Part shown: in pieces, positions 7,058-13,909 of the stretch
Layout: each line of letters begins with the position of its first letter
Numbering within the stretch: position 1 is the first letter of the stretch
Source: Pseudomonadota bacterium
GTDB lineage: Bacteria; Pseudomonadota; Alphaproteobacteria; Rhizobiales; Rhizobiaceae
Direction: 5' to 3'
Assembly (NCBI GenBank): GCA_023390055.1
Contig: JAEWDP010000146.1
Location: 1-24,039 of the forward strand
DNA length: 24,039 nt
Program-made: the position numbers and the translations under genes
The notes under the pieces: generated by a model
What the model was told of the DNA's origin: nothing
Seen by the model: only the letters and a program-made list of their open reading frames with translations
The model's database searches: none

Positions 7058-7855
7058 TCATCCAGCTGCAATAACGGCCCGCCGAGCCATCACCTTGACG
7101 AGATTGGCTCGATATTCCGCACTGGCATGCATGTCCGAAAGCATCTCGGCGGGATCGACCTCGGCCTTCGCTATGGTTTCGGCTGACCAGGAAGCTGTCA
7201 GACCAACTTCCATTTCCGTGTGCCGAAAAACACCGTTTACTCCAGCACCAGTCACCGCGACCCGCACATCATCGCCCCGCTTTGTCACGAAAACGCCGGT
7301 CAGAGCATAGCGTGAGGCAGGATTGGCAAATTTCGCATAACCTGCCTTTTCCGGGATTTCGAATGTGATTGCGGTCACCAACTCACCTTCTTCCAAGGAA
7401 GTCTCGAAGAGGCCAACGAAAAAATCGTCGGATGAAATCCAGCGACGATCGGTAATAATCGTGGCGCCGAGAGCCAGAATGGCGGCAGGATAATCCGCGG
7501 CGGGATCATTGTTCGCGATAGACCCTCCAATTGTTCCCATATTCCTTACATGCGGGTCGCCAATCTTGCCGGCCAGTTCACAAAATGCGGGACAGAGTGA
7601 ACGAAGCGGGGTTGATGTAGCGACCTCCGCATGCGACGTACCGGCACCCACCCGTACATTCTCATTGTCTACGGTAATTCCCTGCAGGTCTGCTACGTGG
7701 CGCAAATCTATAAGGTCTGAGGGTGCTGCAAGACGCTGCTTCATCGTTGCGATCAGCGTCATGCCGCCGGAAAGATAACGTCCCTCCTCATGCTGACTTT
7801 TCAATTGCACAGCCTCTTCGACTGAAGAAGCGCGATGGTAGCTGGTTGCGTACAT
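7058..7855 (-). CDS. coxM: CoxM-like FAD-binding medium subunit of a molybdenum hydroxylase
   Basis: This is the FAD subunit of a CO dehydrogenase/xanthine dehydrogenase-family enzyme; it takes electrons from the 2Fe-2S subunit and passes them to an acceptor. The 265 residues show the two FAD signatures of the family, SGGMTLIATMK near residues 29-39 and TIGGSIANNDPAADYPAA near 109-126. The C-terminal part matches the CO_deh_flav_C type. There is no signal peptide. The start at 7855 is preceded by GAGGAGG, which overlaps the coxL stop codon, so translation of L and M is probably coupled (12-bp gap). It is the last gene of coxS-coxL-coxM. The cox symbol denotes the family; the substrate may not be CO. 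Confidence 0.9.
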   Translation of the reverse strand: MYATSYHRASSVEEAVQLKSQHEEGRYLSGGMTLIATMKQRLAAPSDLIDLRHVADLQGITVDNENVRVGAGTSHAEVATSTPLRSLCPAFCELAGKIGDPHVRNMGTIGGSIANNDPAADYPAAILALGATIITDRRWISSDDFFVGLFETSLEEGELVTAITFEIPEKAGYAKFANPASRYALTGVFVTKRGDDVRVAVTGAGVNGVFRHTEMEVGLTASWSAETIAKAEVDPAEMLSDMHASAEYRANLVKVMARRAVIAAG

Positions 7856-7867
7856 GTCTGTGCCTCC

Positions 7868-10216
7868 TCAATGCACGGGCTGCAATGCCTGCCAAACCTT
7901 CATTGGCGTTGCAGGCATGCTCAGACTGTTATTCCCGATCGCATCGGTGATTGCATTCATCAAGGCAGGTGGCGAACCGATGGCACCCGCTTCACCACAG
8001 CCCTTGACCCCAAGGGGATTGTTCGGGCACGGCGTGTTCTGGTGGGATAAGGTGAATGAAGGCAGGTCGTCGGCTCTGGGCATCGCATAATCCATATAAC
8101 TCGCCGTCAAAAGCTGACCGGTCTCGGGATCATATCTTACAGCCTCGAGGAGTGCCTGCCCAATCCCCTGCGCCAGGCCGCCATGAACCTGACCCTCGAC
8201 AATCAGCGGATTGATAATATTTCCAAAATCATCAGCTGCAACAAACTGGATAACGTCCGTCTTGCCGGTTTCTGGATCAATTTCCACTTCGGCGATATAG
8301 CAGCCGGAAGGAAAGGTGAAGTTTGATGGATCGTAGAAGGCGGCCTCCTTCAGCCCCGGCTCCATTCCTGGCGGAATATTATGGGCAGTGTAGGCGGCAA
8401 GAGCGACCTGAAACCAGGGCACTGCCTTGTCAGTACCCGCAACCTTCAGATCACCATTTTCAATGACAATGTCGTTCTCATCCGCCTCCATCAGGTGCGC
8501 AGCAATCTTCTTCGCCTTTGCCTCCACCTTGTCCAGCGCCTTGACAACGGCTGACATGCCAACCGCCCCTGAACGGGATCCGTACGTACCCATGCCCATC
8601 TGCACCTTGTCAGTATCCCCATGGACTATACTGATACTTTCGATTGAGACTCCGAGACGGTCTGCCACGACCTGAGCAAAAGTAGTTTCGTGACCCTGGC
8701 CATGGCTGTGCGAGCCAGTGAGAACCTCGATCGTGCCGGCAGCATTGACGCGAACCTCGGCCGATTCCCACAAGCCAACACCGGCACCGAGCGAACCCAC
8801 CGCCGCTGACGGCGCGAGCCCGCAGGCTTCGATGTAACAGCTCATCCCGATACCTCGCCGCATACCGCGCGATTCTGCTTCAGCCCGTCGCGCGGGAAAA
8901 TCGCTCCAGTTTGATGCGTCCAGGGCGGCCGTGAGCGATGCTTCATAGTCTCCGGCATCATAATTCATGATGACCGGCGTCTGATGGGGAAAGCTGCGAA
9001 TGAAATTCTTTCGTCTCAGCTCTGCCGGTGAAATTCCAAGTTCGCGGGCAGCTGTCTCGATTGTTCGCTCTAGGACATAGGTCGCCTCTGGTCGTCCGGC
9101 ACCCCGATAGGCATCAACAGGCACTGTATTGGTGTAGACGGCCCTGACATTCGCGTGGATTGCGGGAATCGCATACTGACCCGACAACAGAGTGGCATAG
9201 AGATAGGTCGGCACACAGGAGGAGAACAGGGACATGTATGCACCAAGATTGGCGACCGTATCGACTTTCAGTCCTATAATGCGGTGATCAGCATCGAACG
9301 CCATCTTCACCTTGGAAACATGATCTCTACCATGGGCATCTGTCAGGAAAGCTTCGGTACGATCCGAAGTCCACTTGACCGGAACACCAGTTTTCTTCGA
9401 GGCCCAAAGGCAGACGAGTTCCTCCGGGTAGATGTAAATTTTCGAGCCGAAACCGCCACCAACATCAGGTGCAATGACACGCAGCTTGTTCTCTGGCGCC
9501 ACATTGTAAAAGGCACTCATGACCAAACGCGCAACATGTGGATTCTGACTAGTTGTATAACACGTATAGTGATCTTCAGCCGCGTCATATATCCCGAGCG
9601 TGGCTCGCGGTTCCATCGGATTCGGTGATAACCGGTTATTCAGGATCGTGATCTCTGTTACATGTGCTGCAGATGCGATCGCCCGGTCTGTCTCATCCGC
9701 ATCGCCTAACTGCCAATCAAAAATCAGATTACCCGGTGCTTCTGGATGAAGCTGCGGGGCAGCTTCATTCAGTGCAGCCGACGTCTCCGTTATCGCAGGC
9801 AGTTCCTGGTAATCTACAAGAACAGCTTCTGCAGCGTCGCGAGCCTGCGCAGGGCTGTCGGCAACAACGATTGCGACCGCATCGCCAACATAGCGGACCG
9901 TCTCGTGTGCAAGCGGCCTCCAGGCACCCATCTTCATTGGAGAACCGTCCTTCGAATGGATCATCCACCCGCAGATCAGGTTTCCTATTCCGTCTGCCTG
10001 CAATTGTTTCCCCTCAAGGATATCGATGACACCCGGCATCGACTTGGCCTCTGTCACGTCAATCCCGCCAATGCGAGCATGAGCATGCGGGCTACGAACG
10101 AAACAGGCATACTTCATACCCGCAACTGTCATGTCGTCGGTGTACCGTCCCTTGCCCGTCAGGAAACGCTTGTCCTCCTTGCGGGTGACCCGTGCGCCAA
10201 TTCCTTCAGCACCCAT
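7868..10216 (-). CDS. coxL: Form II (BMS-type) CoxL molybdopterin large subunit, substrate uncertain
   Basis: A 782-residue catalytic subunit of the xanthine oxidase/CO dehydrogenase family, holding the molybdenum-pterin cofactor. The N-terminal part GIGARVTRKEDKRFLTGKG is the usual family start. The active-site loop reads AYRGAGR at residues 369-375, the signature of form II proteins; proven form I CO dehydrogenases carry AYxCSFR with a catalytic Cys, absent here. Family motifs DVGGGFGSK and GSHSHGQGHETTFAQ are present, and the Mo-site glutamate is Glu742 in GCGEAGAIG. The start ATG at 10216 follows GGGGAGGAG. Gene order S-L-M is also the form II order (form I is M-S-L). CO oxidation by form II enzymes is disputed; many may oxidise aldehydes or N-heterocycles. 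No coxD/E/F/G or pterin-maturation genes are in the window. Confidence 0.93.
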   Translation of the reverse strand: MGAEGIGARVTRKEDKRFLTGKGRYTDDMTVAGMKYACFVRSPHAHARIGGIDVTEAKSMPGVIDILEGKQLQADGIGNLICGWMIHSKDGSPMKMGAWRPLAHETVRYVGDAVAIVVADSPAQARDAAEAVLVDYQELPAITETSAALNEAAPQLHPEAPGNLIFDWQLGDADETDRAIASAAHVTEITILNNRLSPNPMEPRATLGIYDAAEDHYTCYTTSQNPHVARLVMSAFYNVAPENKLRVIAPDVGGGFGSKIYIYPEELVCLWASKKTGVPVKWTSDRTEAFLTDAHGRDHVSKVKMAFDADHRIIGLKVDTVANLGAYMSLFSSCVPTYLYATLLSGQYAIPAIHANVRAVYTNTVPVDAYRGAGRPEATYVLERTIETAARELGISPAELRRKNFIRSFPHQTPVIMNYDAGDYEASLTAALDASNWSDFPARRAEAESRGMRRGIGMSCYIEACGLAPSAAVGSLGAGVGLWESAEVRVNAAGTIEVLTGSHSHGQGHETTFAQVVADRLGVSIESISIVHGDTDKVQMGMGTYGSRSGAVGMSAVVKALDKVEAKAKKIAAHLMEADENDIVIENGDLKVAGTDKAVPWFQVALAAYTAHNIPPGMEPGLKEAAFYDPSNFTFPSGCYIAEVEIDPETGKTDVIQFVAADDFGNIINPLIVEGQVHGGLAQGIGQALLEAVRYDPETGQLLTASYMDYAMPRADDLPSFTLSHQNTPCPNNPLGVKGCGEAGAIGSPPALMNAITDAIGNNSLSMPATPMKVWQALQPVH

Positions 10217-10265
10217 TTTGATCTCCTCCCCGGAAACAACTGGATCTTTCTTGGAAAGGCTGGGC

Positions 10266-10281
10266 AGGTTGCGAACAACCT
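10266..10281 (-). promoter_or_regulatory. UUCG-loop hairpin in the coxS-coxL intercistronic gap
   Basis: On the minus strand the mRNA reads AGGUUG-UUCG-CAACCU, a perfect 6-bp stem with a UUCG tetraloop. It lies in the 110-bp gap between the coxS stop and the coxL start, about 50 bases upstream of the coxL ribosome binding site. No T-run follows, so it is not a terminator; an mRNA processing or stability element is possible. Confidence 0.5.
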
Positions 10282-10326
10282 ATCAAGTCACGGCTGTGCG
10301 GTTTCTACCCATACCTTGCCGGCATA

Positions 10327-10815
10327 TTACTCTGCAGCCTGCCGTCCCACTTGCATTTCGGCATTGGCAGCCAAGATTGCCTTGACGATATTATGGTAAC
10401 CGGTGCATCGACAGAGGTTGCCTTCCAGCTCACACCGCACAGTCACTTCGTCAAGTTTACCGCCATGACGGTTGATCATGTCCACTGCTGTCATAACCAT
10501 TCCTGGCGTACAGAAACCGCATTGCAGTCCGTGATGCTCTTTAAACGCAGCCTGGACCGGATGATATTCACCTTGGGACGAAATTCCCTCTATTGTTGTC
10601 ACACTGCCCCCGGCTGCCTGAACGGCAAGGGTGGAACAGCTTTTTACTGATTTGCCGTCCAAGTGAACCACACACGCTCCACATTGGCTCGTGTCGCACC
10701 CAACATGGGTGCCAGTCAGACCTAGATTCTCACGTATAAAATGAACTAGTAGCGTACGGTCATCGCACACGCCGCTTACTGCCCGGCCGTTAACCGTCAG
10801 CGTCACCTCTGCCAT
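10327..10815 (-). CDS. coxS: CoxS-like 2Fe-2S small subunit of a molybdenum hydroxylase
   Basis: A 162-residue electron-transfer subunit with two [2Fe-2S] clusters, linking the Mo site of CoxL to the FAD of CoxM. The plant-ferredoxin-type cluster ligands are Cys40, Cys45, Cys48 and Cys60 (GCDTSQCGAC ... SC). The second, all-helical cluster uses Cys99, Cys102, Cys135 and Cys137 (CGFC ... CRCTGYHNI). The start at 10815 is preferred because GGAGGA lies 7 bases upstream and the protein begins directly at the ferredoxin strand (MAEVTLTVNG); the frame can be extended to 10845 but without better support. It is the first gene of coxS-coxL-coxM, and its promoter should lie in the 717-bp divergent region upstream. 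Confidence 0.94.
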   Translation of the reverse strand: MAEVTLTVNGRAVSGVCDDRTLLVHFIRENLGLTGTHVGCDTSQCGACVVHLDGKSVKSCSTLAVQAAGGSVTTIEGISSQGEYHPVQAAFKEHHGLQCGFCTPGMVMTAVDMINRHGGKLDEVTVRCELEGNLCRCTGYHNIVKAILAANAEMQVGRQAAE

Positions 10816-11289
10816 AGTGCTCCTCCCAGTGTCTCCTCCAGACACAGCAAGCGGCCCTCTCCCGGCCCCAAATTACCGGGCTTCAGGTCATTATCAGGCA
10901 ACGACGGAATTCGCCGCCCGACGGACTATCGTCTTGCACCTGTTTGCGACCGACAATCCGGTTCGATCCACAGGCCAACCTTGAGGCTCTCCCGTCTGGG
11001 CCGTGGCGCCCAAAAAACGACAGATACGCGTCCTGCGTAGACATCAGGACAACCGGCATGGCGATAAACAATACAGGAGAACGTATCCCGGTGGGACGGT
11101 TCTCTGGAGCGATACAACCACACTCGGCACATTAGTGAGATGTTGTCTAATCGCACCCCACTCGTCAAGGTGGTTTTCGCAATCCCTAATCCTCGGCGTT
11201 GTGAGCGATGCACCCTGATACAGGCCTAATCTTCGGTTCGAACCACCAACGGCCGTGTCATCCCATGGCATCGACAGGACACGCTATCA

Positions 11290-11308
11290 CGCGTTGTTAT
11301 GCAACGCG
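11290..11308. repeat. Short inverted repeat in the coxS/lipoprotein divergent region
   Basis: CGCGTTG (11290-11296) and CAACGCG (11302-11308) form a perfect 7-bp stem around TTATG. No T-run follows on the plus strand (GCAATATTTC) or on the minus strand, so it is not a standard terminator. It may be an operator or part of an untranslated structured RNA. Confidence 0.45.
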
Positions 11309-11509
11309 CGGCAATATTTCAATCTAAAGCGATATACTGTCAGCTGCAGGTGTGACGTACCCTGACGCGAAGAAAAAAGTGGGCATCACGAAATAGGATC
11401 AATATTCATATCAAATAGCATCGAGATCTGGACATAAGCCACGCTAGGTTTATTGTTCCGCACGTGAGCATGGTGCGTTGGCAGGGTACACGCCTGAACG
11501 GTTGAACCC

Positions 11510-11522
11510 CCAGAAATTCTGG
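11510..11522. promoter_or_regulatory. 13-bp palindrome overlapping the lipoprotein ribosome binding site
   Basis: CCAGAA-A-TTCTGG is a perfect 6-1-6 inverted repeat. Its last two bases are the first two of the GGAG Shine-Dalgarno sequence (11521-11524) of the gene starting at 11533. As RNA it could fold as a 5-bp stem with an AAU loop and partly mask the ribosome binding site; as DNA it could be an operator. I do not recognise it as a known regulator site. Confidence 0.4.
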
Positions 11523-11532
11523 AGATATCCCG

Positions 11533-11793
11533 ATGAAGAAAGTAATACTACTCTTGGTAGTCGGATTGGCACTTGCTAGCTGTACGCAAACAGAACAGGG
11601 GGCAGCCATTGGCGCTGGTTCAGGTGCTGTTATTGGTGGCTTGGCTACCGGGAATGTTCGCGGTGCTGCAGTTGGAGCTGCAATCGGTGGTGTATCCGGC
11701 GCATTGATCGGATCCGTCGCCGAACAGCCAGGCCAGTGCTACTTCCGCGATCGTTACGGCCGCCGCTATATAGACGACTGCCCACGCCGCTAG
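11533..11793 (+). CDS. Small glycine-zipper outer-membrane-type lipoprotein
   Basis: An 86-residue lipoprotein. The signal peptide MKKVILLLVVGLALASC ends in lipobox LASC, with lipidated Cys17. Residues about 24-62 are a glycine zipper (GAAIGAGSGAVIGG, then GAAVGAAIGGVSGALIGS), the repeat seen in 17-kDa-antigen/YMGG-type envelope lipoproteins, which pack membrane-associated helices. The last 20 residues are basic and aromatic (CYFRDRYGRRYIDDCPRR) with Cys69 and Cys79, which could form a disulfide in the periplasm. GGAG lies 8 bases before the ATG. A strong terminator follows within 30 bp, so it is a single-gene transcript, separate from tamA-tamB. The function of this family is poorly known; a structural envelope role is inferred. 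Confidence 0.85.
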   Translation: MKKVILLLVVGLALASCTQTEQGAAIGAGSGAVIGGLATGNVRGAAVGAAIGGVSGALIGSVAEQPGQCYFRDRYGRRYIDDCPRR

Positions 11794-11821
11794 AAGAGCA
11801 TACCGGCTTTCGGCGGGTGTG

Positions 11822-11853
11822 GCCCCGGCGCCAGACCCGGGGCATTTTCTTTT
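11822..11853 (+). terminator. Intrinsic terminator of the lipoprotein gene
   Basis: GCCCCGG (11822-11828), an 8-nt loop and CCGGGGC (11837-11843) form a perfect 7-bp GC-rich stem followed by ATTTTCTTTT. It starts 29 bp after the lipoprotein stop codon and separates this gene from tamA. Confidence 0.88.
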
Positions 11854-11964
11854 GTAAACAGCCACCGCGGCGTCAAAAAAGATATTCGTTTCCGACATTT
11901 GAGGCTACATAAACGGTTGGGCTGGTAGTGAGGTGCGTAAACAGGCGACGAACCGATTGTGCGA

Positions 11965-13884
11965 ATGCGTAAAATAATAATGGAGACGGTGGGTGCCTGG
12001 CCCTGTCAACGCGTGGCGATGCTCGTGGCCTCTGCCGCGCTGATTGCCCTTTGCGGGGTGCAGCAGGCCCATGCCTTCAAACTCTTCGGTATCAATTTTT
12101 TCGGCAACGAAGAGGAATCCATAAACGTCATCAATCCGGTTCATTTTTCTGCAACGTTCGACGCAGGCGGTTCGGACCCCGATCTCGAACGGAGACTTAA
12201 GGATGCTGCATCGCTCATAAGCGATGCAGATGATCCCGTGTCTGGCGATCTGGGGATTGTTATCAAGGCACGCGAGGATAGAGATCGGCTCATCGCGGTT
12301 CTCTATGAAGAGGCCCGGTACGGAGGCACGGTCCATATAAGCATTCAAGGCGTAGACCTGGACAGCCTGCCTCCCAATCCTACATTCGACCACGCTCAGC
12401 CCGTGCCCGTAAAAGTAGCCGTCGCACCCGGTCCGGTTTTCACGTTGGGTTCGATCCGTTTTGACGGAGACGCTTCCAGCCGTGACCCTTCGGATTACGA
12501 CCTCGTCCCAGGCGGCGCCGCAGGCTCCCTCACCATCTTGAAGGCAAGTGAGCTACTGCTTAGGGATATCAAGGCCGAGGGGCGACCGCTTGCGAAGCTG
12601 ACGGAACGGAAAGTGATTGCAGATCATCGAACCAGAACTGTCGATATCGTCATGGGTGTAATCAGCGGTCCACAAGCAGATTTTGGATCTGTTACGGTAA
12701 AGGGATCACGAACAGTCAACGCAGATTTTATCAGCAGTTATTCCCGGCTCGACAAGGGCGGGCGATACTCACCAACGCAGCTTCGGAAAGCATCTGAAAG
12801 GCTCCGTGAGCTTGGAGTATTTTCAAGTATTTCAATTCGTGAGTCTGACACTCTTGTCCCCGACGGTACGTTGCCTCTGACGATCGAGGTGTCAGAAGGA
12901 AAGCACCGCTATTTTGGATTCGGCGCTGAATACTCGTCTCTGGATGGCATCGGTGTCCAAGGATACTGGGGGCACCGCAATCTTTTTGGCGCAGCAGAAT
13001 CGTTGCGTATCGAAGGTAAGGTTTCCGGTATCAGTTCGACAACCGACGTTACGGATTTCAATTACTCAGCTGGGATCATATTTACCAAACCTGGCGCGTT
13101 TTTGCCGCGAGCAACCTTCGAATCGCGCCTGGAAGCGAGAAGTGAAGCACCGGACACTTACGAAGCACAAACTTTGATCGGTTCTGCCGGTTTTTCATAT
13201 GAACTGAACGAGACCGATACGTTCAAGGCAGGCGGTGAAATCGCCTGGATCCATGCCGACGATGCGTTCGGAAAGAATGAGTATCTAACGTTCAGCATCC
13301 CGTTGGCTTTCGAACGTGATACACGCGACAACAAATTAGACCCAACCGAAGGGTATTGGGCAACGATCAGCGGCAAGCCAAGCTATGAAGCGTTCAACGG
13401 CAATTTCTTCACGTCTTTCGAAGGTTCTATCGCAGGATATTTAGGCTTGGGGGCCGAAGATAAGATTGTGCTGGCCGGGAGAGTAGCCGCTGGAACCCTG
13501 ATTGGCGCCGATGCGCTTGAGGATATTCCGGTTACTCGCCGCTTTTTTGCGGGGGGAGGAGGTTCCGTGCGCGGATATTCATTCCGCGAGATCTCTCCAT
13601 ACAATGATGCAAACGAAGCATTGGGAGGCCGTTCCTATGGGCTGGCATCCTTCGAAGTGCGCGTTAAGCTGACCGACAGCATCGGTATTGTGCCATTTAT
13701 CGACGTGGGAACCGTTTCAACCGAAATCGTGCCTGATTTCTCCGATATACGTGCCGGCGCAGGTCTTGGTATACGATATGCAACGCCTTTCGGCCCACTG
13801 CGCCTCGATGTTGCGTTCCCGCTCCAGAAATTCGAAGGCGGCAGCGACTTCGGGATCTATGCCGGGATTGGGCAATCGTTCTAA
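11965..13884 (+). CDS. tamA: TamA, outer-membrane BamA/Omp85-family component of the TAM complex
   Basis: TamA is an outer-membrane Omp85 protein that, with TamB, takes part in assembly of some outer-membrane proteins and in phospholipid transport between the membranes. The roughly 639-residue protein has a signal peptide (hydrophobic VAMLVASAALIALCGV, cut near AHA-FK), then POTRA domains over about residues 45-310, then a 16-strand-type barrel. The Omp85 lid-lock motif is VRGY at residues 535-538 (GGGGSVRGYSF), and the protein ends in a terminal Phe (GIGQSF), as expected of a barrel beta-signal. The start is uncertain: GTG 11959, ATG 11965 and ATG 11980 are all in frame with weak ribosome binding sites; 11965 is a compromise. 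tamB starts 25 bp downstream. It differs from BamA in being shorter and paired with tamB. Confidence 0.92.
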   Translation: MRKIIMETVGAWPCQRVAMLVASAALIALCGVQQAHAFKLFGINFFGNEEESINVINPVHFSATFDAGGSDPDLERRLKDAASLISDADDPVSGDLGIVIKAREDRDRLIAVLYEEARYGGTVHISIQGVDLDSLPPNPTFDHAQPVPVKVAVAPGPVFTLGSIRFDGDASSRDPSDYDLVPGGAAGSLTILKASELLLRDIKAEGRPLAKLTERKVIADHRTRTVDIVMGVISGPQADFGSVTVKGSRTVNADFISSYSRLDKGGRYSPTQLRKASERLRELGVFSSISIRESDTLVPDGTLPLTIEVSEGKHRYFGFGAEYSSLDGIGVQGYWGHRNLFGAAESLRIEGKVSGISSTTDVTDFNYSAGIIFTKPGAFLPRATFESRLEARSEAPDTYEAQTLIGSAGFSYELNETDTFKAGGEIAWIHADDAFGKNEYLTFSIPLAFERDTRDNKLDPTEGYWATISGKPSYEAFNGNFFTSFEGSIAGYLGLGAEDKIVLAGRVAAGTLIGADALEDIPVTRRFFAGGGGSVRGYSFREISPYNDANEALGGRSYGLASFEVRVKLTDSIGIVPFIDVGTVSTEIVPDFSDIRAGAGLGIRYATPFGPLRLDVAFPLQKFEGGSDFGIYAGIGQSF

Positions 13885-13909
13885 ATGGTCGAGCACCGAC
13901 CGAAAGGTG

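Larger units (their letters stand above)
10816..11532. other. 717-bp gene-free divergent region between coxS and the lipoprotein gene
   Basis: I find no convincing coding sequence here. Several short frames on both strands lack recognisable motifs and ribosome binding sites. Visible structure includes an inverted repeat CCCGG-N10-CCGGG at about 10860-10880, a 7-bp hairpin at 11290-11308, a -10-like TATACT at 11333-11338 with no good -35, and a palindrome over the lipoprotein ribosome binding site. The region must hold divergent promoters for coxSLM and the lipoprotein, but it is much longer than that requires. A small RNA or a decayed gene is possible but not shown. Confidence 0.55.

Noticed and set aside
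11397..11418. Second FNR/FixK-like box in the divergent region (ATCAA...ATCAA)
   Set aside because: The half-sites are direct rather than inverted and the spacing is wrong, so it does not fit TTGAT-N4-ATCAA.
13688..13909. tamB open frame beginning inside tamA
   Set aside because: This part is an out-of-frame shadow of tamA; the TamB membrane anchor starts just after 13910.
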